Assembly: GCA_033064195.1 (NCBI GenBank)
Contig: JARBJD010000060.1
Span: forward strand, 62,001 to 126,000
DNA: 64,000 nt
Source: Blattamonas nauphoetae
Taxonomy: Eukaryota; Preaxostyla; Oxymonadida
Reading direction: 5' to 3'
Within the stretch, counting starts at the first letter, position 1, and each line of letters starts with the position of its first letter. The position numbers and the translations under genes are program-made. Of the stretch, positions 45,319-64,000 are shown piece by piece. The notes under the pieces are model-generated. The model ran no database searches. It was not told where the DNA came from and saw only the letters and a program-made list of their open reading frames with translations.

Positions 45319-45504
45319 TAGATCAGGCGAATGGGACGACACGAGATTCGTGAAATGCAGATTGAAAAGAACCAACGGAAAGTGAATTCCACAGAAAATG
45401 AATCATGGGTGGATCTTGATATTCATTCAACTTCTGTTCGATGGTGATTTGTCGCAAAAAAGATGAAAAGGAAGATTTTTGTTGTTACAGAATCCATTTG
45501 CACT

Positions 45505-47120
45505 TTAATATCCCCTTGGACTCCTTTGGTATTGGTCCTGAGGAGGCTGATAATCCTTCGTGTACTGGTATCCTCGCTCGCTGTCTCTTGGGAACTGTCT
45601 GCTGTCGCTGCTGAACTCAGGATACTCAAAGTGAATCGGAGGCTGCCGTGCCATCTCAGGCGGAGGATAGCCCTGCTCTGGCCACAGCGGCTGCTGCGGA
45701 GGGGGGCCTTGCTGGAACTGGTTCGGTGGGAATGGTGGGTGTGTTTCCTGCTGCCCCATAAACTGCTGCATAACATCCAGCTGTGTGGGGTGGTCGATGG
45801 GGTAGTTGGGGGGAGGGAGGTGCTCGTTCGGGAATGATGGGGGTGGCTGTTGGGGAGGGAAGTAGTTTGGATACGGCAGCTGCTGTGGAGGCAAGTCTCG
45901 AGGGAAGAGATGCTGGTTGTGCATGTGGAAGTCGGGGGGAGGGAAGTTGTGGTGTGGGGTGAAGTGCTGCAGGGCGTGTTGTGGGTCGGGGAGGCCGTGG
46001 TAGAGGCCCATCTCGTGTGGCGGGTAGTGATGGCCGTGTCGTGGTGGAGAATACCGCCGATCCTGCTCGGGCGACCGATATCGTCTCTGTCTCTCGGGGC
46101 TGTCTCTTCTCTCTCTCCGCGCTCTCCTCTCGTCGGGCGAGCGAGATCGGGTCCGCCGACGGGGTGAGCGAGACCGACTGTAGCTTCGACGAGGCGAACG
46201 AGAGCGACTGTAACTCCGACGGGAGCGTCGATCATTTCGTCGAAACGAGGGCTGGTTGTTCTCAGTGAAAGGTCGCTTCGCGTCACAGCGATTGCACTTT
46301 ATTCGACGGGCCCAATTGTTGTTTCCACATCTGCAAAAATTAAGAAGAGAAAAAAGGACTTTGGGCACGTCCACTTGGTGTCCCCTCTTTCACGCGATTG
46401 TGGGTCGCCTCCTGACCCGCTCTTCCCATCTGAATGCTCTTTTGGAATCAATTGACGAAAATGATCACACTTCTTCGTCCTCGATTGACAGGAGTAGCTT
46501 TTGATGTAACCGTAACTGGATTCGGAGGTTTATCGGTCGAACATCGGAAACATCGAATTCTCTTCTCGTAGTTTTGGCTGTTACACTTGGGACACACCCA
46601 ATCTTCGTAAAGCTTCTCTTCTTGTTGGGATGGATCGACATCAGCGCCATCAGGAAGAGAGCTAGCCGGGGGTTGTTGGAAGTCAGTGATCTCCTCGAGG
46701 GCTTGTTTGTCAATACCAGAAGGTTCAGAGAGCACAATGGAAACTTGAGAGCCTTTCAACTGTTCAGACCAAGAACAGAGGAATATTAACACCATCGTTG
46801 GCAGAGAGAGAACAATGTATGATTGGGGAGAGCAAAACAGATGAGGAAATTTCTAAAGAGAAGAGAGGAATCCATACAGGAAGATTTGATAAGATAGTAA
46901 CTGCTGCCTTGGCTGGTGCATTTTCAGTGAAAATAACTTCGACATCTCGGAGGAGGGGATCACTCGCTCTCTTAAGAAAGTGAATGGCAGGATCTCTCGT
47001 CCCAGGAACTCGATAAACGGTGCCAACATTTCCACAGAACTCCACAACATCCTCTGGTGTCACATTTGGATCAACTCCCTGAATCACAATAGTATCAGTA
47101 TCAGTATCAGTATCGTCCAT
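45505..47120 (-). CDS. RRM / double RanBP2-zinc-finger / RS-domain RNA-binding protein (FET/TAF15-like)
   Basis: Exons 47120-46878, 46759-46471, 46429-46360 and 46330-45505 (introns 118, 41 and 29 nt) give 475 residues. The N-terminal RRM (TIVIQGVDPNVTPEDVVEF to LKGSQVSIVL) is followed by two RanBP2-type zinc fingers, DWVCPKCNSQNYEKRIRCFR at about residue 136 and WTCPKCGNNNWARRIKCNRC at about 195. Then come an Arg/Ser-repeat region (SRSPRRSYSRSRSP) and a Pro/Gln/Tyr/His-rich low-complexity tail. This resembles FUS/TAF15/EWS and plant TAF15 proteins, which bind RNA in transcription and splicing. The start precedes a DTDTDTD run. Confidence 0.85.
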
Positions 47121-47335
47121 AAAAACCAATCAGTGCAATGGGTTCGTCAGATGAGTGAATGTGTTGATCAACCCTTTCACTGCGACAAACAACAGAAACC
47201 CGTGTACGTAACGTTTGATATCTTGGTAAATCGATGAGACTATTATGATAGGAACAATGCAGGAATAACGGGCACTTCATGAAGAAAAAAATGGCGACCA
47301 CGATTCACGGTTCTTAAGTTAAGGGTACAGATCAT

Positions 47336-48412
47336 ATGTACGGCCAGTCTCCAGATATTTATGGTTCTGTCTTTGTTTCACCAATTCTAGAATACCCCGC
47401 ACAATCATACAGTGCATTTTCACCCATTTTTCTGGACAACGCCAATTATTCGCCGTCATTCTCAAGTTCTTTCTCTTCAACGAGTTTCGTGAACAGGTCA
47501 CCATCACATGACTCAATATCTATTCCATACAGTCCTATTGACATGACACTTGACTTGGAGCCATTGACAGAAGAACATATTGTTTCTAACAATCCTTCAC
47601 CAAAAATCGCGAGCCCGAATCCATCAGTTTCTTTCAATCCTCAACCCTTCCTGGAAGCACTCCCACCGCCGCCAGTGCAGCCCCAAACCCCTTCCTTTAA
47701 TCCATTTACTCTTGTTCGACCAAATCCGTTTATTTCACTCCCACCACTTCTCCCCAACACACCGTCTTTTGTCCCTCCGCCACACACTCTCCAAAAACAT
47801 TCTCGTACTAAGCGATACCAGCCTAATTCCTCGTTCCGTCGAGAATCACACGCGCCTCGTCCAAACCGTACATCGCGCATTAGCTTCGATTTGCATGGTT
47901 GGATCCTCCCAACTGGACAGATTGTGTCAGTTGGGCTGAATCGGAAGCAAAGTCGGATGACTTTCTTTAAGGCTTCAAACTGTCTCTATTTCCAGATTGG
48001 GCATTTTGTCCAATGCGCGGGAGACGAAGCCTTTTTAATGCCTTTTACTATACCTGGCAAAGATCAGTTCACACAAATGATCGTGGGTGGTCTGAGCCCG
48101 AATCAAACTGCATCTGAATCGTTTTCTTCAATACAGTCAATATCATTCAATATGGCCAATGTACCATATTCCCCAAGAACCGGCACATTTTACGTCCTTG
48201 TGACAATCGTCCCGAGTCGATCTAAGGCCGGCAAAAAGGGAAAGAGCAACCAAGGAATTCTAAAATGTTTTCGCGATGTTTTTGGCCTCCGCGAAGATTC
48301 CGTAAATCACCGAAGCCCATTCTCAGTTATCGTCTCAGCAACCAAGCAAGGTGTGCAGAGAATGAAGGAAGCTTGTAGAAACCTCCAAAGAGAAGGGAGT
48401 GAGGAAATGTAA
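47336..48412 (+). CDS. 358-residue protein of unknown function
   Basis: A single frame from ATG 47336 to TAA. The first ~190 residues are Ser/Pro/Phe-rich and disordered. The C-terminal ~170 residues look folded: RISFDLHGWILPTGQIVSVG, FQIGHFVQCAGDEAFLMPFT, TFYVLVTIVPSRSKAGKKGK and VIVSATKQGVQRMKEACR. This beta-rich region is not one I recognise. No signal peptide or TM segment. It is divergent from the FET-like gene (215 bp). Confidence 0.62.
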   Translation: MYGQSPDIYGSVFVSPILEYPAQSYSAFSPIFLDNANYSPSFSSSFSSTSFVNRSPSHDSISIPYSPIDMTLDLEPLTEEHIVSNNPSPKIASPNPSVSFNPQPFLEALPPPPVQPQTPSFNPFTLVRPNPFISLPPLLPNTPSFVPPPHTLQKHSRTKRYQPNSSFRRESHAPRPNRTSRISFDLHGWILPTGQIVSVGLNRKQSRMTFFKASNCLYFQIGHFVQCAGDEAFLMPFTIPGKDQFTQMIVGGLSPNQTASESFSSIQSISFNMANVPYSPRTGTFYVLVTIVPSRSKAGKKGKSNQGILKCFRDVFGLREDSVNHRSPFSVIVSATKQGVQRMKEACRNLQREGSEEM

Positions 48413-48611
48413 AGAAGGATATATAGTGTTTGTGTCACACTTCGTCGTTTTTCACATTTCCCCAAAACGGGGATATTGCAACGACCTTTTGGTGGTAAAT
48501 TCTTTATTACATCATTCTGGATTATTATCTGAAAATGTGTTGTTGGTTTCGCGAATTTTGGGAGAAAAAATGTGACATTATGGTTTCGATCCATCGAGAT
48601 AATCCTCTCAG

Positions 48612-51399
48612 ATGTGTGGAGGTTTCATAGCAATCCTCTGCCTCTGGCAAACATTAAGTTCACAGTATTTTCTTATTTCTTCCATAATTATCCTTCCTCC
48701 CTCTCCTATTTTATGATAGGGATACAAAACAAGAAAAGGAAGTAACTCATGAATTCCAAGCCGATGTGTCAAAATTGATGAAAATTTTGATCAACTCACT
48801 TTATTCGAACAAGGACATTTTCCTTCGAGAGTTGATTTCCAATGCTGCTGATGCATTGAACAAAGTTCGTTTCGAATCACTCACGGACAAATCAATCATG
48901 GGTGAGGGTGACGAAGCCAAAATGGACATCAGAATCATCCCCGATGAAGAAGAGAACACAGTCACCATTATTGATCGTGGTATTGGAATGAGTAAGGACG
49001 AGTTGGTGACCAACCTTGGAACCATCGCTCACTCCGGCACACAGCGTTTCCTGCAGGGTGTCGACAATGGCACTGAAGCTGTTGATATGATTGGTCAATT
49101 CGGTGTCGGTTTCTACTCGTCTTTCCTGGTTGCCGATAAAGTGACAGTGACTTCAAAACGCCATGGCGGCAAGCAGCACGTGTGGATTTCCAACAATGCC
49201 CAGTCCTTTGAAGTGTTCGAAGACAAGTCGGGTGTTGATTTGAAGCGTGGGACCAAGATTGTCCTCCATCTTCGTGATCCATCGTATGCCAACGCAACCA
49301 AGCTCCAAGACCTTGCCATCCATTATTCTGAATTCGTGGATTTCCCAATCTACATTCGCATGGAACGTGATGCTAATGACCCTCGCAATAAGCGCTCAAT
49401 TGACGACGATGACGACGAAGATCAACCCGTCGAATCCGGCGAGCCCTCGTACACCACCGAGGATGGAACCACTTACGATTTCATCCACATTAACAAACAC
49501 AAGGCTATTTGGTTGAGAGACCCCAAGGAAGTCCCTGACGAGGAGTATATTGAGTTCTTCCGCTCTCTGACAAAGGACTACAAGGACACCCCTCTCATCT
49601 GGAATCACTTCAGTGCAGAAGGTGACATTGGCTTCCGTGCCATCCTGTTCATCCCAGGCACCCCACCATCCATGGAAGCGTCCATCCAAGGCCGACAAAC
49701 TTCCCTCAAGTTGTATGTCAAGCGTGTGCTGATTGCAGAGGAATTTGATGACTTCCTTCCTCGCTACCTGTCCTTCATTCGCGGTGTGATCGATTCGGAT
49801 GATGTCCAATTGAATGTGTCCCGTGAAATGCTTCAGGAATCCAAGGCACTTCGCCAGATGGGCAAGAAGATTGTGCGCAAGATCATCCAAATGATGCACG
49901 ACATGGCAGAGAAGCAGAAGAGCGAAGGAGACAACACTTACGACGAGTTCTACAAGCGCTACCACCGCTTCATCAAAGTTGGTGTGATGGAAGATATCCC
50001 CAACCGACGTCGTCTCGCCCAGCTCCTCCGCTTCAACACGACAAAGTCGGAGAAACGCCCCGTCTCTCTCGACGACTACCTCGTCCGCATGCGTCCGGGA
50101 CAGACTGACTTCTTCTACATCGCTGGTGACCCCTCCAACTCGAACATCATGCAGTCGCCGTTCCTCCTGCCCTACAAACGCAAGGGAATCGAGGTTTTGT
50201 TCCTCTCTGACCCAGTTGATGAGATGATGGTTCGTGATATCCGCGAGTATGGAGACAAGATCTTCATCTGCATCACAGCTGTTGAACGCAAGTCGCTCAA
50301 GACTGAGTCCGAGTTCGAGCGCGACAAACTGAAGGAGTGGAAGAAGCGTTTCAAGCCACTCACACAATTCTTCAAGGAAACTCTCGGTGAGCGTGTGGAA
50401 CGTGTGGAAGTGTCCACCCGTCTCTCAGCTGATGTCCGCACACCGTGTGTCCTCTCGCACGTTGAAGGCTCAGCCTCAGCCAACTTGGAAAGATACACCC
50501 GCGAACAGAACCGTCAGGATCCTCGTGTGACAGTGATGGTCTCTCGCAAAGTGCTTGAGATCAACCCGACCAACAACCTCATGAAGAGAATGAACGTCGC
50601 TGTGCAGCAGGTGGAAGCTGACGGTCTCGAAGGAGACTACTACGACGACGACGAAGACACCGACTCCAACGCCAACGCCGTGACTGCTGAGAACAGAAAC
50701 CGTTTGGAGACGATGGCTCTTCTTCTGTTTGACACAGCCGTGTTTGAGAGTGGGTACATCATTGGAGATTCGAACGAGTATGCGGAACGAGTGTTCGATG
50801 TTCTGACACGCATGACTGGTCTGCCTAATGCTCCAATCAAGTCAGAAGAGACGAAGAAGAAGGGAGACGACGACGATGATGACGATGATGATGACGATAT
50901 CGAGTTCTCGAAACAAGCGAAGGAGCTGAGACAAGAACTGAAGACGAAGAGAGAGCAGCGTGAGAAGGAGTTGGAGGAGGAGGAAGAGTTTGATGAGGAG
51001 AAGGAGAGAGAGGAGGAGAAGAAGAGAATCGAGGCCAAGAGGAGGAGAGAACAAGAAAGAGAGAAACGAAAGGAACAGGAGAAGAAGGACAAGGCAGAGA
51101 GTGACCGAGAACTGAAGCAGAAGAAGAAGGAGAAGCAAACAAAGGAAGATAAGAAAGAGGAAGAAAAAGAGGAGAAAAAGGAGGACAAGAAAGAGGTGAA
51201 AGAAGAGGAAAAGAAAGAAGAAGACAAGAAGGAAGAAAAGAAGGAAGAGAAAAAAGAAGAAGTGAAGACAGAAGAACCGGCCAAGAAAACGGAGGAAACG
51301 AAGAAAGAGGCACCGAAGAAAGAAACTCCGAAGAAAGACGAGAAGAAGTCTTTCTTCAAAAAATCAAAAGATAACAAGGAAACCAAGGTCGACTTGTAA
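48612..51399 (+). CDS. Endoplasmic reticulum Hsp90 (GRP94-like)
   Basis: Exons 48612-48664 and 48720-51399 (55-nt phase-2 intron) give 910 residues. The short first exon supplies a signal peptide (MCGGFIAILCLWQTLSSQ). The GHKL ATPase domain follows with LRELISNAADALNK (residues ~54-66), DRGIGMSKDEL and GQFGVGFYSSFLVADK. The middle domain carries NVSREMLQESKALRQMGKK and the C-terminal domain contains the FDTAVFESGY segment. An acidic loop (DDDDDEDQPVESGE) sits where GRP94 also has one. The last ~180 residues are a Lys/Glu-rich tail, and the protein ends KVDL instead of KDEL. It is an ATP-dependent chaperone of secreted and membrane proteins. Confidence 0.92.
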
Positions 51400-51536
51400 T
51401 CTATCACTTCTTGCGTGTTATTGTTCCATATTCACACCATTCGTCTTCACCTCTTTTGTCTTATTTTTTTCTCCAAATTGGTTCGCATTCAGTCAGTCCA
51501 ATTTATTCGTACCCATGATTTCTTTCATCACTCAAA

Positions 51537-59017
<7,481 letters not shown>

Positions 59018-59192
59018 TAGATAGAATCCACTTCACCCATTCTTGATTAAAAAACCAATTGACAGAATAGATCAATATGTGCACGAAGGATCATGAAAGT
59101 CGTTTTATGTGGCGAAATAGTGAATGTAGGAAGTGTTCAAGAAATGAGAAATGTTTCTATGGGCATTTGTTGGAATTGCTGATTCAAGGGCT

Positions 59193-62100
59193 ATGTACGA
59201 CGACCGGCAGAGCATTGCGTCTGGTCGGGATTCTGCGTCACATGGAACAACAGGGTCGGCATCTCGGCGGACACGGTTTGTTTTTGATTGTTGATTTTGA
59301 TAAACCATGATTCTATTGTGATGTTTGTTTGATGATGTCAGGCCGACAAAGAAAGGATCAGTACGGACACATACGAAGCAGATGGACATGCGTATGGAGA
59401 GAGAGGATTTGGAGTGTTGCTGGAAAACGTGAGAAGATTGGTGAGTTGGGATTTGGAGATTTGAGACTTATTTTGTTGATTATTGTTGAGTATTGGTTGT
59501 ATTTTTGTTGGATATTGTGATATTTGATGGATTTTGTTTGGACTCTTTTCAGATATGCCGGAACTTGGGATTGTTGGATCGATGACGATATATCCAGCGT
59601 TCCCAGTTGGGACATCGGGACAACCGCCTCAGTCGTTGTCAGAGATCTCAGCGGATCAACTTGTTACATCAGATGATGTGTTTCTTGGCCATGGGAGTGG
59701 AAAGTGTGTTGTTTTTGTTTGTGAATTTTTTGGTGATTTGTTTGTTTGATGATTCAGGAAGAGTGTGAAGAGCAAAGGAACGAAACAATCGGTGAAGCCA
59801 TCATCTGGAGTTTCGGGGATGTCGTCATCGAAATATTCAGGGATCAGCGCGCTTCGTCTTCCTGGATTGACCGATTCTTCAGCTCATCTTTCGACAGCAA
59901 CGATGAGTTTTGGGGACAACGAGGGATCGGAATCGGATTCTATTTCGATTGCAGCGTCTCAGGCATTTGGAGATGATGAGATCCAGACAAAGGAGCGTCA
60001 GATTGGTGTGAGATTTTTGACTTGATGATTTATTTGATTGATAGTGAATATTCCGGTTTCATATGATGATGAGCCCACGCCAGTGACAGAACAGGAACTG
60101 AATCGTCAATTTGTGATCACACTGCAAGAAACAGAGTCATTTGACCTGTTTTCGATTAATCGAGTTTCACTTCCAGCGAACAGTGGCCCACGAGGAGAAC
60201 AGAATGTGAATGCGCCAGAAATGCTATTAACATCAGAAAAGATATCGCAGGTGCGAGAGCGGAATGAGGAATATCTTCAAAAGATGAAGCAAATGACATC
60301 AGAACTTCGAAGTGACCGTGGGATGGTTACGATGAACAACACGTTTAAACATGACTCAACAAGGCCTAATTTCTCGTTTACAGCAGCATTGCATCGTCGT
60401 CTTGTTCAAGACAGAGCGGAGCAGTCGAAAGAAGAAGAAATGAATGATTTGGACCCGTCAGAACGAAAGAAGAAGCTGTCGGCGGATCTGGCGAAACTGT
60501 ATTCATTTGTGGATGGAGTGAAAGAGGAAAAGGGGACGCAAGCGAGCGACCACATTATTTTTGATGCATACAAAGAAGACTCAGCGCTTGAGGAGAAAAA
60601 GAAGAAAGAACGAGAATTGTTTGAAGCAGCGGAACAAGCGGAGGAAGATGATAACAAATCGGTGTCGTCGACAAACACATCAGTGGCGCCGACAGAAGCG
60701 AACACGAAGCGAGGAGATGGGGACGATGGAAAGAAAGACGAAGCGCTGGAAACATCGTCGATTGCGTCTGGGATGTCGTTCCGAAGTGGGGTTTATCCTG
60801 AAGACGACACGAAATCGATTGGATTTGGACAGACGAAAGATCTTGAGAGCACAGCAGGACACAGTCGGGCGACATCGAATCACGAACAGGGAGAAGGAAC
60901 AGTTGGAAACGAAGATGGAAAGAAGGATGGGAAGTCAGTTGGGAAGCAACTGAACAGGACGCTTCGAGATCCGAATGAACTGTCGTGGAATATGTTGAAG
61001 CGATATCCGAAGCTGCCAGGAATTCTGGGTGTGATTGAATCGATCGTTCTTGAAACGGTTTATGAACAAGAGATTGAGATCTTCCGAGGAGTTCAGAAGA
61101 TTCCATATCGTGATGGTTGTGAGAAATCGGCGACGATCCACAACCTGTGGAAATGGGAAGTTCCTCACACGTTGGTTCGGTCACTTGGTCCATCTCAACA
61201 ACCATCATCGCTGATTGAATCATCGACGAGCAAAGTGAAGAGTGGGGACAAGTCGGGAGGATTGATGGAAGGGATTCTTGGAGCGTTGAGTGGAGAGAAA
61301 GAGAAGGGGATGGAAGGGATGAGTGCACTGAAGCTGCTTGGAGATGTGGAAGAAGAGGAAGACACGGCGTGTCCGATCACAACGCTGTATTCAGTTCAGA
61401 AGCTGTCAGTGAACACGTTCAACAACGACATTGTGGCGGCGGCATATTCACCGAATCTGAACCTGATCCAGAGTGTGATGGCATCGAATGAATCAAGTTC
61501 GGGGATGGTTGGGGAGAAGAATGGTCAATCGCAGCTGACGCCATCTCTTCTTCAACAACTTCCTCAAGGATTGATTCTGATCTGGTCTCTGAAGAACCTG
61601 AAATATCCGATTCTGTCATACACGTCGCTCCCTTCGACGCCTCTGAGTCTTCTTTTCTCGCCAGCACATCCATCGATTCTGGCAGCGTCGTTCAATGATG
61701 GATCGATTGCGATTTACGACATCCGATCAAAGCAATCGTTCTGCTCATTCCTGACGTATTCACCTGGTTGTTCGTCGGTGTCATTGCTGACGACAACACC
61801 AGAATCTCGAGAGGGAGTTGGGATCGGGAAGAAGACGACGGTTTCGGTGACAGATGGCCACACTGATGGGGTTCCCGAGTTGATCTGCACGTCGTCGCTG
61901 TCGAAAGTTGGAGAAGGAGGAAAGAGGAAAGAGAGTGGGGAGAACTTCATTTCGATTGGATTGGATGGCCGAGTTCTTGAATGGCAACCGAAGAAGGGTA
62001 TGGAACGAGTGGAGCTGATGAAATTGAAACGAATTAACCCGAAGACGCACCAGACGTACATGAACTCGCTTCTGTCACGGCAGGCAGCTGGGACATGCAT

Positions 62101-62776
62101 TGACTTCAGTCCGGCAGATCCGTCGATCTATATTGTTGGGACGGAAGATGGGAACATCCACAAGTGCTCGCGTTCGTATGCAGATTATGTTGAGACGTAT
62201 TATGGCCACATGGGCGCCGTGACGAAAGTGCGATGGAATCCGTTTGATTCAGATTATTTTGTGTCGTGTGGGATTGACTCGACGATTCGTCTTTGGCATC
62301 ACGACCATCCGACAGGAGGCCCGATTCTTATGTTCTCGTCGCCAGCAGTGGCGGATGCGAAACCGAATGACATTGTGTGGTCGACGACGACATCGACAGT
62401 GTTTGCAGTTGCTCACAACGATGGATCGATTGCGATCTGGGACATTGCGAAATCGGTGGTTGATCCAATTGCATCGACGCCATCGGATCCGGAGCGCGCA
62501 TTCACATCGATTGAGTTCCATCCGTCGGATCCGAACGTTCTTTTTGCAGGGGATGGAGGAGGAGCGATCTGTGTGTTCAAGCTTGGGAACATCCACGAAC
62601 TCCGACCATCGAAACGGATTCCACAATCACAGATGGGAGAACATTTCCGGAGCTCGCTTCGTGTGCAGATCACAGGAGGAGACATTTTTGATTCAACGCC
62701 TCTTGCTTACACGCCTCTTGTTTCATTGTTTTCAGAGAAGAGCGACGAGATGAACCTTGATGATGACAACGATTGA
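59193..62776 (+). CDS. DNAI4: Axonemal dynein intermediate chain, DNAI4/WDR78 (IC138)-like
   Basis: Exons inferred: 59193-59275, 59342-59415, 59553-59703, 59758-60005, 60045-62776; total 1,096 codons (1,095 residues). The donor at 59415 is the least certain point. The N-terminal ~600 residues are charged and disordered. The C-terminal WD40 propeller (about 630-1040) contains DFSPADPSIYIVGTEDGNIH, KCSRSYADYVETYYGHMG, VTKVRWNPFDSDYFVSCG and VFAVAHNDGSIAIWD. The GTEDGNIHKCS and YYGHMG words are typical of WDR78/IC138, a regulatory intermediate chain of the inner-arm I1/f dynein. This implies a motile flagellum. Confidence 0.86.
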
Positions 62777-62905
62777 TTCTTTCCACTTCACATACTCTTC
62801 ATTTCTCTGGTTTGTTTGAAAGTTTTTCGCCAAACGAATGCTTGAGAACATGGATGGTGAATGATGGGTTAAAGCTCAATGAGACTCCTTTCACTCAGAG
62901 AGGTC

Positions 62906-64000
62906 TCATTTTACGGCTTGCTGCATTCCGTCGAGAACCATCCCAGCTATCAGTTCTCTAAACACACGTGCGACGGGAAAGAGTGGACGATCAACGCCCA
63001 ATCTTCGCCCATCCTTCTCCACAACATGCATGAACACCATTCGAACAGCGGACAGTTTGTCCGAAATGATTTTCATCCGGATGTGCCGAGGTGTGAGAGT
63101 GGTGTACTCCTCAAAAGTCAGCATGTGCTTCACCTTTGTCTTCTGCATCAATGTCGATGTCAGTAGTGATGTGCTGAGTGTGTTGTCATTGCTGGTCTCC
63201 GATGTCTGCCCTGGCAATGGAACTGATGAATGAACTGATGAGTGAGTTGGTGTTGAGAAATTCGCGTTTGGATGCACCAGAGAAGCAATCGAGGGTGATG
63301 AGAAGATGTTCGGTGAGTTGAGCCCGCTCAGAGAGAACTTGCGAGCTAGACCCATCGTCGACTGCATTCGACGATTATGTCGAGCTGTCGTGTTCGATTC
63401 CTTCGCCTCCTTGAGAAACACGCCCTTAAACTTCTTGACAATGTCGTCAATCGTTCGCTTGTCGAAGGGAGATAATAGCGAGAGGGTGTATGGATCAGAG
63501 TGAGTGGCAGACGGTGATGAAGCACTTGGCAAGGACGACGTGGAAAGGTTGGCTGACGAAAGAGAGGAAGAGCGGATGGGCTGGTAGTCGAGGAATGGAA
63601 CAATGGCGGCTGGGGTGAGGAGAGCAGGGGAAGGGAGGGAAGAAATGAAGGAGGTGATGAGAGGCAGGGTTGAATATGAGGAGCGAGTGGTGATTGGGGG
63701 AGGAGGGTATGTTTCGAGGGTTGGAGTGGGGAAGTTGACACCCATCACCAAGCAGCACTCCATTCGATGCCACTGAAAGACAAGATCAGAGAAGTGACAA
63801 GATGAAGAATAGCGAGAATGGCAAACAAGGTTGTCGATGAGCTTGATTCGAGCGGCTCGACAGTCATGAATGGATCGGAGGATGTTTTGGACACGCAGAT
63901 CTGACAGAACAAGAGAGATGAAATGAGAGGAGAAAGACAAACACAGAAACCGAAGCTGTCTGACACGGATGGACAAGCGATGTGTGGAGCGTATGGTGAA
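62906..64000 (-). CDS. Protein of unknown function, 5' end outside the window
   Basis: The frame ends at TGA 62908-62906 and is open to the window edge. Likely introns end at 63900 (TTCTGTCAG, preceding LRVQNILRSIHDC) and at 63775 (GTCTTTCAG, preceding WHRMECCLVMG); the donor of the latter is near 63833, after LIDNL. The main exon (63774-62906) encodes a Pro/Ser/Thr-rich stretch, a helical segment KRTIDDIVKKFKGVFLKEAK and a C-terminal region TFEEYTTLTPRHIRMKIISD and following. I recognise no family. Introns and the upstream start are unresolved. Confidence 0.5.
   Translation of the reverse strand, partial: FTIRSTHRLSIRVRQLRFLCLSFSSHFISLVLSDLRVQNILRSIHDCRAARIKLIDNLVCHSRYSSSCHFSDLVFQWHRMECCLVMGVNFPTPTLETYPPPPITTRSSYSTLPLITSFISSLPSPALLTPAAIVPFLDYQPIRSSSLSSANLSTSSLPSASSPSATHSDPYTLSLLSPFDKRTIDDIVKKFKGVFLKEAKESNTTARHNRRMQSTMGLARKFSLSGLNSPNIFSSPSIASLVHPNANFSTPTHSSVHSSVPLPGQTSETSNDNTLSTSLLTSTLMQKTKVKHMLTFEEYTTLTPRHIRMKIISDKLSAVRMVFMHVVEKDGRRLGVDRPLFPVARVFRELIAGMVLDGMQQAVK

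Noticed and set aside
49386-49440. Aspartate-codon repeat in the GRP94 gene as a microsatellite
   Set aside because: It lies in a charged linker between the N and middle domains, where GRP94 proteins normally carry an acidic loop.
50640-51407. Ser/Phe-rich - strand frame opposite the GRP94 tail
   Set aside because: It is the complement of Lys/Glu codons (AAG/GAA give CTT/TTC), an expected artefact of low-complexity coding sequence.

Overview
This is nuclear DNA from a eukaryote, most likely a flagellated protist. Genes lie on both strands, tens to a few hundred bases apart. Most are split by very small GT-AG introns: almost all those I reconstructed are 29-120 nt and many are 30-50 nt. TAA, TAG and TGA all end recognisable genes, so the standard code is used. 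Intron-rich metamonads such as the oxymonads Blattamonas or Monocercomonoides would fit, but that is a guess from general knowledge; nothing here fixes the taxon. I found no viral or retroelement genes, no transposase and no CRISPR array. Exon limits below come from reading frames, GT-AG sites and family alignments held in memory; no search was run.

Layout. 1-7.8 kb: the 3' part of a MORN-repeat TKL kinase, ribosomal protein uL14, a WDR48/UAF1-like WD40 protein, tRNA-Leu(UAG) and glycyl-tRNA synthetase. 8-18 kb: a membrane-anchored dipeptidyl peptidase (S9B), IFT74, a low-complexity protein and a kinesin. 18-26 kb: a 1,718-residue helical-repeat protein sharing a 106-bp divergent promoter with MKS1. 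26-32 kb: an unknown 803-residue protein, a probable two-TM protein, a 368-bp near-identical copy of part of the helical-repeat gene, and a SET-domain protein. 32-43 kb: an unknown protein, an ER FKBP ending in KDEL, a cyclin-like protein, an eIF4E-family protein, ribosomal protein eL42, a tRNA-like locus inside an inverted repeat, a Pho80-type cyclin, a RIIAD1-like protein and a thioredoxin-domain protein. 43-51 kb: a NOT-box-like protein, an RRM/RanBP2-zinc-finger/RS RNA-binding protein, an unknown protein and an ER Hsp90 (GRP94). 51-64 kb: a 2,379-residue Fused/STK36-type kinase, an axonemal dynein intermediate chain (DNAI4/WDR78-like) and an incomplete unknown gene.

Functional themes. IFT74 (transport), MKS1 (transition zone), DNAI4-like (inner dynein arm), STK36/Fused, RIIAD1-like and probably the kinesin point to a motile cilium or flagellum. 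The rest is housekeeping: translation (uL14, eL42, GlyRS, eIF4E, tRNA-Leu), ER folding (GRP94, FKBP-KDEL), RNA handling (NOT-like, FET-like) and chromatin/ubiquitin control (SET, WDR48). I see no clear novel multi-gene system. The best leads are the displaced gene-fragment copy at 30.1 kb, the inverted-repeat/tRNA-like locus at 39.4-39.9 kb, the large helical-repeat gene paired with MKS1, and several unusual variants of known families.
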